Assembly (NCBI RefSeq): GCF_041146795.1
Contig: NC_135188.1
Location: 3,333,919-3,397,918, forward strand
DNA length: 64,000 bases
Source: Maylandia zebra
Lineage: Eukaryota; Chordata; Actinopteri; Cichliformes; Cichlidae
Reading direction: 5' to 3'
The translations under genes were made by a program, and so were the position numbers. Positions within the stretch are counted from its first letter, which is position 1; each line of letters starts with the position of its first letter. Below are positions 47,675 to 59,556 of the stretch, piece by piece. The notes under the pieces were generated by a model that worked only from the letters and a program-made list of their open reading frames with translations, had not been told where the DNA came from and did not search any database.

Positions 47675-49237
47675 CAGGGAGCGCAGAATTATTAGGCAAG
47701 TTGTATTTTTGAGGAACAATTTTATTATTGAACAACAACCATGTTCTCAATGAACCCAGAAAACTCATTAATATCAAAGCTGAATGTTTTTGGAAGTAGT
47801 TTTTAGTTTGTTTTTAGTTTTAGCTATTTTAGGGGGATATCTCTGTGTGCAGGTGACTATTACTGTGCATAATTATTAGGCAACTTAACAAAAAACAAAT
47901 ATATACCCATTTCAATTATTTATTTTTACCAGTGAAACCAATATAACATCTCCACATTCACAAATATACATTTCTGACATTCAAAAACAAAACAAAAACA
48001 AATCAGCGACCAATATAGCCACCTTTCTTTGCAAGGACACTCAAAAGCCTGCCATCCATGGATTCTGTCAGTGTTTTGATCTGTTCACCATCAACATTGC
48101 GTGCAGCAGCAACCACAGCCTCCCAGACACTGTTCAGAGAGGTGTACTGTTTTCCCTCCTTGTAAATCTCACATTTGATGATGGACCACAGGTTCTCAAT
48201 GGGGTTCAGCTCAGGTGAACAAGGTGGCCATGTCATTAGTTTTTCTTCTTTTATACCCTTTCTTGCCAGCCACGCTGTGGAGTACTTGGACGCGTGTGAT
48301 GGAGCATTGTCCTGCATGAAAATCATGTTTTTCTTGAAGGATGCAGACTTCTTCCTGTACCACTGCTTGAAGAAGGTGTCTTCCAGAAACTGGCAGTAGG
48401 ACTGGGAGTTGAGCTTGACTCCATCCTCAACCCGAAAAGGCCCCACAAGCTCACCTTTGATGATACCAGCCCAAACCAGTACTCCACCTCCACCTTGCTG
48501 GCGTCTGAGTCGGACTGGAGCTCTCTGCCCTTTACCAATCCAGCCACGGGCCCATCCATCTGGCCCATCAAGACTCACTCTCATTTCATCAGTCCATAAA
48601 ACCTTAGAAAAATCAGTCTTGAGATATTTCTTGGCCCAGTCTTGACGTTTCAGCTTGTGTGTCTTGTTCAGTGGTGGTCGTCTTTCAGCCTTTCTTACCT
48701 TGGCCATGTCTCTGAGTATTGCACACCTTGTGCTTTTGGGCACTCCAGTGATGTTGCAGCTCTGAAATATGGCCAAACTGGTGGCAAGTGGCATCTTGGC
48801 AGCTGCACGCTTGACTTTTCTCAGTTCATGAGCAGTTATTTTGTGCCTTGGTTTTTCCACACACTTCTTGCGACCCTGTTGACTATTTTGAATGAAACGC
48901 TTGATTGTTCGATGATCACGCTTCAGAAGCTTTGCAATTTTGAGACTGCTGCATCCCTCTGCAAGATATCTCATTATTTTTGACTTTTCTGAGCCTGTCA
49001 AGTCCTTCTTTTGACCCATTTTGCCAAAGGAAAGGAAGTTGCCTAATAATTATGCACACCTGATATAGGGTGTTGATGTCATTAGACCACACCCCTTCTC
49101 ATTACAGAGATGCACATCACCTAATATGCTTAATTGGTAGTAGGCTTTCGAGCCTATACAGCTTGGAGTAAGACAACATGCACGAAGAGGATGATGTGGA
49201 CAAAATACTCATTTGCCTAATAATTCTGCACTCCCTG
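47675..49237 (-). mobile_element. Intact Tc1/mariner-type transposon with IR/DR ends
   Basis: 1563 bp between TA dinucleotides (47673-47674, 49238-49239). Terminal repeats CAGGGAGCGCAGAATTATTA and CAGGGAGTGCAGAATTATTA differ by one base. The 13-bp word AATTATTAGGCAA occurs at 47687-47699 and 47871-47883 and inverted at 49039-49051 and 49213-49225, giving an outer and inner transposase site at each end. It carries a full open transposase. Confidence 0.95.
48003..49019 (-). CDS. Tc1/mariner-type transposase, 338 aa, open
   Basis: Cuts and pastes its own element at TA sites. Residues about 5-45 form a first helix-turn-helix (LTGSEKSKIMRYLAEG), a second paired-like HTH follows (about 55-105), then a catalytic domain with WTDEMRV (first Asp), FMQDNAPSH (second Asp) and LNPIENLW (Glu). 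I count 37 residues between the second Asp and the Glu, so DD37E rather than the usual DD34E. A Gly-rich box (RRQQGGGGVLVWAG) lies between the first and second Asp. No stop or frameshift; the ATG lies near the inner repeat of the right end, as expected. With nearly identical ends this is probably a recent and possibly still competent insertion. Confidence 0.95.
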   Translation of the reverse strand: MGQKKDLTGSEKSKIMRYLAEGCSSLKIAKLLKRDHRTIKRFIQNSQQGRKKCVEKPRHKITAHELRKVKRAAAKMPLATSLAIFQSCNITGVPKSTRCAILRDMAKVRKAERRPPLNKTHKLKRQDWAKKYLKTDFSKVLWTDEMRVSLDGPDGWARGWIGKGQRAPVRLRRQQGGGGVLVWAGIIKGELVGPFRVEDGVKLNSQSYCQFLEDTFFKQWYRKKSASFKKNMIFMQDNAPSHASKYSTAWLARKGIKEEKLMTWPPCSPELNPIENLWSIIKCEIYKEGKQYTSLNSVWEAVVAAARNVDGEQIKTLTESMDGRLLSVLAKKGGYIGR

Positions 49238-49239
49238 TA

Positions 49240-50406
49240 TGTCTACAACCAGCAATCGCTGAGCCACAGTGACTAGGTACCAGCTAGCTTGGCAAACCCT
49301 GCCTACAGCATTTTTTTTATCCAATGTGTTTAATGATTAACAAAAAAGACCAAAAAAAAACACAAGTCTGATTGCAGTTTGCATCATTATGGAGCATTAT
49401 ATGCCAACCTACTGCTGGCAAGGAGAGGCAGGTAACCAAACTGCTTGGATTAAAAATAATTCTGGATTTTTCGCTTCTACGCTTACATTTTTGCAGTTAA
49501 ATGAACTAGAATATTAAATTACGTTTTTAAATTAGTGCAAGGATAAGATAGGGTTGCAGTAGTTTTATATAACAGAGGTGCAACTTGTATCAATTTTCTT
49601 AGTAACCAATGAAGAAAAAAGTTGTAGAAGACAAACATCTATATTTAGCAAAATGTCAGACTATTTCTTTTATACTTTAAAAGTGAAACAAGAATCACCT
49701 CACTGTTGACAGATGAAAGCTAAACACAGTGTTTTATATATGTATATATTTATATATTTCTTGCTGAGAATCAATGCATTCATTCTGTGTATCAGTGAAA
49801 CAATTAAATAGGTTACATAGGTAATCATACAAATAGTACATTAAATGAAATAATTCTCATGACCATTCGGTGACTCTAACGTGTTTCTCGTGTCTCTAAA
49901 GCATGTGAGTCATATAGTGTACACTGTCTGCTTCTGCCCCCAGTTTTTTGGAGGCTGGCCTTACATTAATCTTGCCAGTTACATAAGCATGCTGGGTCCT
50001 TTCCTTATGCAATGCTGGGAAGAGAAGTGGAAAATATTTTTTGCATTTTTAGCACTGACAACTCTAAACCAGTTACCTCCTGCTGGAATACAGATTAGCC
50101 ACAATATTAAAATGCTCACTGAAGCGCCTGGGGAGCAAAGCCTTGCCACACAGCAGCTACTTTAGCACAAACTGCTCAAAATCTTAATGATGGGTATGAT
50201 AGGGGTCTAGTGGATACATAGCGCATAACAGCTTGCTGACTATATGAGCCATGGCCTGCCAGATACATTGTGAGAAACAGACAAGCAATGTTCCTCTGGG
50301 AAACTCCCCATGTTCCTTTGTCATGCATGACATACCTAAATATTGTGGCAGACCATCTGTCACACTTCTCCACGGCAGCACTATTCCCTGATGGCATTGG
50401 GCTCTT
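49240..50406. other. ghrhr 3' flank
   Basis: A/T-rich sequence downstream of the ghrhr stop; no gene recognised. The plus-strand frame at 49881-50165 has no family resemblance and lies where the ghrhr 3' UTR is expected. Confidence 0.5.
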
Positions 50407-53400
50407 TCAGCCAGTGAAAATGCTCCGTCGCAGTGCAAAAAGCTGTTCAGGAATCGTTTCAGGAACACGAGAGAGTTCAAGGTGCTGACTTGGCCTCCAA
50501 ACATTCCTCATCTCAATATAACTGAGCCTCTTTGAGGTTGCGCTAAGTGTGACCCATGCTTCTAAAATAACAATAATACTATGCTTCTGAGACACCATGG
50601 GACAGTTTTGCGCATTGTGGCTGATGTGTATGAGTCTCACGTGAAGGCTAATTATGCACCACAGTGTGTGTAAATTGTGTGTGCAATTTTCTGAACACTT
50701 TAGAGTAGTGTGGTTTGTGTACTGACCTCTTGATTTAGAAAGCAATACAGAATGGCCACAAGAAGCCCCTGTGAAAGAGATGGGTTTAATCATTAATATT
50801 TATGATAATAATAAGTGACACTTTCATTAATAAATGGAACATGCTGCCTAAAAGGACAGAAAGTGAAGCAGATCTAATAACCAAACTGACTTTCAATTCT
50901 AGGCCTGCAACACAAAGATCTAATGTCGTCGAGATGCTGTCTCACACCCATAATGCTCAAACAGTGGAAGCCAAGTTAACATGAAGGATTATCACAGGAT
51001 GCTGAAGAGACTATGGTACAGCATGTACAGTATGTGCCATTAGTGTTGATGCAATCCATGTGTGTACCTGGAAGGACCCCATACAGAGCTCGATACAAAG
51101 GCGCAGGTTAATATTGAAGTAGTCGGGCAGAAAATTGAAGAACATGTAGTGAGTTCCAAACAAAGGGATGAGGAGGAGGGTGGATTTAGTCAGGCGCCTG
51201 TTGCACAAAAGCAAAGGAAAAAGAGTCTGCTTATACGTACCTCATTTGAATGCTGCACCTGATATCATCATGCATGCAGACACAGTAATGATCAGATGCC
51301 AATCAAGATGATCTTTGTCTTTGTGTGTGTCATTCTGTATGCAGCCTCTCTTTACAAGAGGAAAGGTAAGCAGCGGGGGCATGATTTCAAATAGGGCTAT
51401 TAAAATGTAGCTGCAGAGATAATGTCTTTATGTGTCAGGGAACATGTGAACTTAACTGGTGCAATTAAGTCAAGCATCATTTAACTTACTGTACCTATGG
51501 TATTTCTTTTATGAGATCCGGATTTACGTGATGTGCCTGAACATTTTCAGTCAATTAGTGAGTCTATTTCAATTAGAAATTCTAATGAGCCTCTTGGTAA
51601 GCGGAACTGCAGACGTGACCAGACTGAATTACTGAATTATTCATGGCCTACAATAGTTTTGAATTTTTGGCACAACTTGCAATGTTCTCAGCATCAAACG
51701 GTAACTATCAGAGTAAAAAAGTACCAGTGAGTGAAGAAAAGTATTTCAAAATGTCTGAAAACGTTTGCCAATTGAAGATAAACACGTCTTGTATCAGAAA
51801 CGAGATGAATTTGATCGTTTCTGTGTTCAAAATGCAATAATGACTAAAATATGAGATTCTGTATCACGGCCGAGTTCCCATTGTCTACAACTGTGTCTGC
51901 ACCTAAAGGATTACCTGTACTGAGAGGAGTTATTGAACTGGATCAGACGTGGATTGAGCTTTTGTATTAGAATTCTGATGATATTCATGAAGAGCATAAA
52001 ATTGACCTGTTGAAAGAAAAAGCAAGAATGCAAAAATCAATACTAATACTAATAATAAAAATTTTAAAAACTGTAACAAATATTACATCAAATGCTGCTT
52101 TCAGCAACATGATTATTGAATGTCATGGCAACAATATGAGCAGCCAAGCGTATAATTAACTTAGGCTGGTGTGGTGCCAATTTTTGCACTCTACTCTAAT
52201 GGCACAAAAGAAGTTCATCCCAGTCCTTTCTCAGAGGCTGTCTCTAAAAAGAAGGTAAACAAATCATCTACGTAATAATCTCTAATCAGTGCATAATTAA
52301 AAAATTCATCATAATTTTTTGTTTCAGAAGAATGGGGGCATTTACCGCTATAGAGACAACAATCGGCCCCTTGATGATCCACCAATAGGGTGAGTCCTCA
52401 TTGATGTCCCAACATCTGTGCAAGAAATGTGCACTTTAGATTATTTCTTCAAGCATTGCATGCAGTAAATTTAATCGACGTCCTAAAAATAACACCCAAC
52501 AATTACTGCTGAGTACAAAGTGAGTGCAAATTATCCATGTAAATGCACTTACAATATTATGTACAGTAGACTCACGTTCACATTCCCCTCTAATGCGTTT
52601 ATATGCATCATTTTCATTAATTTAGCACAATTTAGCATTTCACCTATTGCTGCTTATGAGAAATAATAATGATTGTGGCTATAGAAGCTGTAATTCAAGT
52701 TTATACAAACTCTGTGTCCTCAAAATACACCCTGGATCCAATCCACAGGACTATGAAGAGCACCGGCACACCTGTTACAGAAATCAAAACTAGTGTCAGT
52801 GAGATGCAATCATTACACACGAAAATGGCTGAATCAGAGTTAGGAAGCTACCAGTGTGTGAACTGATTGGACGAGTATCAATTTTCCTAATATCTGCACC
52901 ATGCAGAAGGAATAAAATGTAAATGAATTATTTTAAAGGTTGTGTGCACTACAGTGTACATCTTACAGTAAGTACAATGAACCCACATAATTCTATCCAA
53001 GATCTCATAGTGTGAGAGGCAGGTACATTCAATCTATAGCAGATCTAATAAATTATCAATATAAACGTTAACCTCCTAAGACCCGAACAGCATGCATTTT
53101 TAATTTCTCTTTGATATTTGGGCTGATTGTATTTACATTCATCAGGTCCCAAAGAATTACCAGGATTTTTTTTTTACCTAATTTTTGTTTCTAAGAAAAA
53201 TGAGAGACACTTATGAGGATATTCATTTAAAATTTCGATAGAACAGTAGCAGTACAATGTCCTCGTAAGTGGATATCAGGCCCTTGTAGAGCAAAATTGA
53301 GTATTTTGGTCTAAATAACCCAAAATGTGATGTCCACATATGTGGACGCCAGGTATTAGGAGGTTAATATAGATCAATGCTGCACATGCCACTGAACCAG

Positions 53401-56400
53401 GAAACTTTTTAGCTGTTATAATAATATGCACATGTTGGCTGATGTTACCGTTTCTGGTTCTTTTTGACCTTGAAGGCTGCTGTGAAACTTTGCTAATCAG
53501 CACTTTAGGTGTGATCCAAATAAAATCCCAATGGGAAAGTAAAAGGTAAAAATGTTATTTTGGTATTTGCTATGCTTTATTTACAGACACTTGAATATTA
53601 ACTGGGAAAAAATGACAGCACGAGGCAGAAGTTTTCCAAAATGAAATAAATGCTCCAAACTACCTGCAAGTTTGATGGAGTTAAAAATTGAAAATCCCCA
53701 CTGCCAGTATTTGTTCAATCCAAAAAGAGCAACAAAAAACAGGGATTTTTTTCAGATTCCTGTTTGTATTCATGTATTTTCTTCGTTTAAAAACACACAT
53801 ACAACAGTACAAACAGGTGGAGTAATTTACTGAAACATGCAAACACAAATGGAACAAAAGGTAATTCAGGCCAAATCTGAGTTCTAACAAGCTCGAAAGG
53901 TAATATTTGGTATCTTCAAGCCTTTTGAAGACTTATTGCTCAAGACTTTTCACAGTATTGTAAAACTTTTTTTAACATGATTCTTTCTCTAAAGTGTTTT
54001 ACAGTATCTCTAAAAAAAGATGAGTTATAAAACTGTAATTTTTGGAAAATTCTAATGTTATCATACATGTCTTCTCACTATTGTTAAATCTGAGATATTG
54101 CAAAGTAGGGCCATGTTCTTTAATTTGGTAGGCGGCTCAACATAGCAAATGTTGGGGAAATTGTATGTCAAGGTCCTCACCCCATCCCAGCAAGCTGAAG
54201 CCCCACAGACATCGGCGGCTATGATAGAAAGAGGAGAGCAGCAGGGAACTGAGGTAAAGTGCCTCCACCAGGAGCCAAAAAAAGTTTGCCATTACACAGT
54301 AGTGACAGAAGACCACAGAGGCTTTACAGGCAAACTGACCAGAAAGAACAAGAAGAGGGGAAAGGACAGAGAGCAAAGTGTAAGGAGGAATTAGTGTGGT
54401 AAGGCGTGCATAAGCAATATGTGATTATGCATAAATACATGAGATCAGGGAAATGCACCCAGAGGAATTTCTTAATACAAACAAGAAGCACTTGTCCCGA
54501 GCATCATTATCTTACTGTGGAAAGGGTGCAGTGGTTGGTGTCGTCGCTTGAGAACAGAGAAGCATCCTTTATAAACACCGCCACAGCTTTCAGGATGAAC
54601 GTAAGAAAGAGCTGGATGTGAATAAAGTTCCTGGCACAACGCAGTTTCCTGTAAAAGAGCAGGAATACATTTATAACCAATACGAGATTTTGCATTGTAC
54701 TGTATCATGAACAGCAAATGCAAAAACATCACATTTCTACAACTGTGCAAACTGGTGCAGTCTGTGGTTTTAGTTCATAGTTTTGATCAGTGAACAAAGA
54801 AAAATGTGAGTGGCAGAGAACAAAAATAAAAAAGAGACAGAGATGTAACTGATGCCAGTGATCTTGTTCGTGAAGCAATTTACTGGCAATCAGATTAGAT
54901 TCATAAACAATCAGCTGGAAAGAGGAACAAACAAACTGTAACCCACAGAGCTGGTGCATAAGTTTTCAAAACGCTGTCTTGGCATTTGGTTACAGACTTG
55001 GTGAGGAGACTAAGGCACGTGTCAGGCCTACAAAACAGATAGGGGTTGGTCGGTGGGCTTATTTAAATGTGGAAAGAGCCAGGAAGGTTATTTCATCTGT
55101 TTCCAGTTTTCATGCAACACGAGCCTTTTATGGCACCACATGCACTGTACAGACATCACAGTGTTATCAGCTGTGTAATCTAAATCCTACAAAGAGTGTA
55201 AATTTCCCAACTCCCTTATCTCTTACACATTCCATCAGATCTAATTCCAAATGGGGACACAAAGACGTGGCAGAGTTGCAAAACTGCCATGTGCTGTGTG
55301 AGTGTCGATGAGTATCAGGCACTGGTAAAAGTTTTTCATAAACCCAGACTTGAAGAGAGTGCCTTGAACCCATCAGCAATCCCACTTTATTGTTCTGTGA
55401 ACAATAAAGTTGCATCCTTTGTAAAGCAGTTCATCTGAATTTCGAGCTGTTATTTCCATTGCTTATGTCACCCAAAATGTGCTTTTTACTGACAAAAAGC
55501 TAAATAAAAATCAGTATTTTCGGTTTATACCTGAAGAGTAGCAGGATCAACACAGCAACAGCCAACACCACTAGAGAGATGCTGTAGCCAATGGTGTATA
55601 TGAGCTTCACTGAGGCAAAGTAAGACTCCTCCATCTGGAAGCAGGATGAAAATGAAGATTTTGAATGAAAGGAAATTATACTCAAATATCAAAGCTTTTC
55701 AAAATGATGTCAGACATCAAAATGAATGTAATGTCTTAAAATGAGTCTAAATTACAGGCAAGATTGAGACTAAACTGCACTGAGGAGATGACTGTGGAAT
55801 AACTGCAAGAAAGCTTTCCATATTTTGTGTCTTAGCCTAATGGCAGAAAGAGAGTTGGCTAAGCACATAGCTAAATCTACTATGAAAAAGCTATTTAATT
55901 ACAATACACTGTCACATTTAATTACTAATGTTCTACTTCAGCTATTTGGAACATTTAAGACGTCTTTTTAAAATAACAATAATAATAATAATACAAAAAT
56001 ATGCTCTTTTTAGCATCAAATATGGAATCTTTCCAAAAGAAAAGACTTCATGCTCTCTTTGTGAGCTATTATGCAACGGGTCAAATTAGATCCACTCATT
56101 CTGCAAAAGTGTTTATATTTGTATGATTTTTCATACAGCCAATTATCATGTGTTAGCTGTACCTGAATCTCCAAAGAAGCAAAAGTAGGAACATGCACAG
56201 TGGTTCAACTACAGTCCCAAATGTGTCCTGAAACATGGAATATGTTAATAATTTTGCTAGCTTTTTTTTGTTTATTTCCACAGGTGCATTTCTGTCCTTC
56301 TGTTTTGTTTCCCCTTTATTGCTGTTGGTTGCCTCTTTGTTCCTGGTGCTTCTCCTCCTGTTTCTAATTTTCTGCCTGACCTCTGTGCTCCCAATCTAGT

Positions 56401-58709
56401 CTCACATTCCTCAGTCTGACATCCCTAGCTGCCTCGCTTCAGCAACTCTCACCTCGGGGATGTCATCATCCACATTGCAGGCAACATGGTATGGTGGGAA
56501 CGGCCTCGACCAACCTCCACTTGTACAGTTTCGGCTCACTGACCCTAAAGACGAAAGACGTGAGCTCAAGAGTCAGTTGTGCAATGCTGAGACTGACTTT
56601 AGTAATAATCAGGGTTACATATTTATGTGTGATATTTTGATGCAGACTGAAATGTCAGAAAAAGTTCTCGTGGATTGTCATAAAATTTCTTACTTTAGTG
56701 CTGACCCCCCTGACTCATCATCTAGACTTCATCTGCAAAACTGACATTCTCAACTGTAGCTTGTGTGCAGTGGTAATCAGGAGCATGACAATTCTGAAAA
56801 CACCAAAACTGCAATACAAACATCTGCATTATTGTATCGCAGTTTCATTTGACCATATCCTGATACGTGCGTAATTCTGTTGAAGCCTAGTTAAAGCAAG
56901 CTAATCTGGTGAAATCAGTCAAATTTAAAAATCATTCAAGAAATTGGTGAGCTGAAAATAAGTTTAATAGAGGTAAAAAAAATTCCCCATCTTTTGCTAT
57001 TAATCCCCTTTAAAGAAAACCAGTGCACTAACGACATAGTGGCTCCTCCAGCTAATGATGATCACAGTTCACATGTTATTGTACAGTGTGAAGAACAGAA
57101 CGAAACTGATATGTTTATATCATATCATATATATTGATTACATTTTCAAAATAAAGCAACATCAATTCCTTAAGTATTTGCTAGTGTTAAACATGACTAT
57201 TATTAAAAAATGTCAGTTTCTGAGGGGGACGTATCAAATGTGTTCAAATTCATTCACCATGACTGGCGCCACAGACGCCTCCTTTAATGGAAACAAAATG
57301 GTTTCACAGTTTAGCACCAGCAGTGTCTGTAGCTGGGACTGACCAAATACGTGGTTGATCCTACTGAATCCGTAGGAGGAGTTTGCTTGTTGGGGTTAGA
57401 GCAGGGCTTTCACACTGTGAGTGCTCGGGCCCTAATAAATCAAATTTCAGATATTGCTACTGTATGTCTGAAAATGCTGATGTTTTCAATCCTTTTAAAC
57501 CTCATGTCTGTCATTGTATTAACCTTTTTCAGTTGTTAGATTTCGCTCGCAAGTTAAAGTCCTGCTCACCGACTTGACATAAAGTTAATATGGCGCTTGA
57601 ATTTTGCCCAGGGCATCAATGTAAGTATGGCTTCACTGAGCTGCTGCCTCTTAGTGGTGGTCAGAGTCTGTTGAGTATGTACATCTTGTTTGCTCATTTT
57701 GGGTTTGACTATCTGTGCACACTTTCAAACTTGCTTATTTATCTGTTAGTGAAAATTTAATTGGATTGCAGTCTCCTGTGACAACACAAATTCATAGCCT
57801 GCCCAAAAGATCAATTTAATCACCGAATGAAAAAAAACACGCACTTTATGAAGACATCAGTATTACAAAAAACACCCTTTGACGTCAGAGGATTAATAAT
57901 TTAGCTTAATAATGGCCCGTTTCCAGCATGTGATCTGGCACTCACCTGTGCTATTTCTGAAGAGGGAGAAGACTGCAGGACAAGCTCTGTGCACAGTCTC
58001 CCCAACAACTGCATGAGGCCAGCAGGTGACCGCATCCCAGAAGGGCCAACAACCTTTTCGACAAAGGTTTAGGAGGAGAAAGAAGGTTAGAAAAGGTGAG
58101 TATCAGAGTGCTGAATCGGAAGGAAAGACAGTGAGATTCCATAAATCATATCTGAAATACACAGTTAAAAATATATAGATAGAGTGTAAAAGCAAGTGGT
58201 GTAAATCATGAGCTTGCTTCCAACTGCAATCTTCAACGGCCTAGCGCCCACCTCCTTGTACATTTCATAAGGACAAAAAAAGTACTGTAGGTCCCCAAGC
58301 AAAAGCCTTATCTTGTGATAGATTACATACATAAACCCTTATGTTGCTATCCTTATTGGTCTCATTTACTGATGCATCAAAGTGATATATCACCTAGTTT
58401 GTTTTCATTCTGCAGTTAGAACGCCAACAAGAATATTTCCCGATAATGGATGGTTTTCTGTGAAGCTTCTATTCCAGCTCAGACCCCTGCACTTAATGTG
58501 AGCATTACTATATTTCATAACACAACTGCAACCACCCATGAATTCATATGAGCAGTTGCAATGATGAGAACAGGATGGTTAGATTTCAAAAAGGAAAACA
58601 CACCTTCTGTGCTTCTGTTCTCCTGTTCTGCAATGTACTGAAGGCAGTGACGCTCTTCTTTCTCCAGCTGAAAAATGTATTCACATTCAGGATGCAGACT
58701 TGAGAACGC
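50407..58709 (-). CDS. ghrhr: Growth hormone-releasing hormone receptor (exons 2 to last)
   Basis: Class B (secretin-type) Gs-coupled receptor of the pituitary. Exons: 58604-58709, 57946-58053, 56453-56544, 55531-55634, 54516-54648, 54181-54334, 52711-52771, 52346-52415, 51915-52006, 51068-51197, 50727-50768, and a tentative last exon 50407-50511. Phases join throughout, and sizes 108/133/154/61/70/92/130/42 match those I expect for GHRHR. The hormone-binding domain has the family cysteines (HPEC, RHC, GCW, TCWP, ACP, NCT, VAC). TM1 is [20 protein letters not shown]; next come [92 protein letters not shown] and [13 protein letters not shown] is favoured over SCTR, VPAC and PAC1 by [11 protein letters not shown], the SRR loop and RLTKSTL with NFLPD. 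The signal-peptide exon was not found; the last exon (34 residues) is supported mainly by phase and length. Confidence 0.93.
53072..53363. mobile_element. piggyBac-type MITE in a ghrhr intron
   Basis: 292 bp bounded by TTAA at 53068-53071 and 53364-53367, with inverted ends CCTCCTAAGACC and complement CCTCCTAATACC. TTAA duplication is diagnostic of piggyBac-type insertion. No coding capacity. It lies between the exons at 54181 and 52771. Confidence 0.85.
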
Positions 58710-59414
58710 CTAGAGGTACAAAACAAGGCAAGGGGAGAGATGTTTAGTACACTGAGAGGTATAAGCTGTGCTAAGTTAGTGTCTCATTACATGAAAGAGA
58801 CTCCGTGTATGTGAAAAAAAATTGCGCCTTCTTTTAAAAGAGCAGTGACTCATTTTACTTTCTAGCTAAAACACAACAAAACAAAACAAAACACATACTT
58901 ATTTCCATTGATGGCATTTACCAAAAATATCTTTTAATACATCACACAGAAGACGTTTGAAAATGAGCAACTATCCATCCATGCTCCGACTCAGACATTC
59001 TTCTTTTTATCGGTGTCCTAATTTTTCACTGTGATGTTTTTTGGGAGCCCAACAAATAAGGGGGTAAAGGGTCGATGTAAGGCAAGTGTTGGATGGTAGA
59101 GAGTGCAGGGAAGAAAGCAGCAGAGTGGCATGAAACTGTAAACTTAAAGTGCATGAATTTGTGTGTATTGCTGCAATCTGTTGCACTAAAATATATTTTT
59201 GTAAAAATACATTGTTGTTGTTGTTGGGTTGTTTTTTTTTGTTTTTTTTTAAAAGGTCAATGCGCTCTCATGCCAGCACATCAAATAATATCCTTTTGTC
59301 AGATGCTGTCTGCAAAGGTCAGCTTGAGAGGTAAGTCACTGTTTATCCATCGGGGGATTGTGGTTCCCATGCTGCTTGGAGCTTTGGAGCTTTGCGTTTT
59401 GCACCTTACTTTGC

Positions 59415-59556
59415 TGTTATCCCGCCTCTCGCCCTATGACAGCCGGTTTAGGCTCCAGCTTCCCAGAACCTTGAATTGGCAGTTAGGAAAATAGATCGAT
59501 GAATGGACCGTGACCCTGAACTGGATAATCGGACGTAAATGGATGGATGGATGGTT
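59415..59556 (+). mobile_element. RTE-like retroposon tail
   Basis: Decayed relative of the element at 47225-47360: CCTCTCGCCCTATGACAGC, then GACCCTGAACTGGATAA and a (ATGG)n end. Confidence 0.6.

Noticed and set aside
49881..50165. 95-codon plus-strand frame with hydrophobic residues
   Set aside because: Antisense to the expected ghrhr 3' UTR; no family resemblance or splice context.
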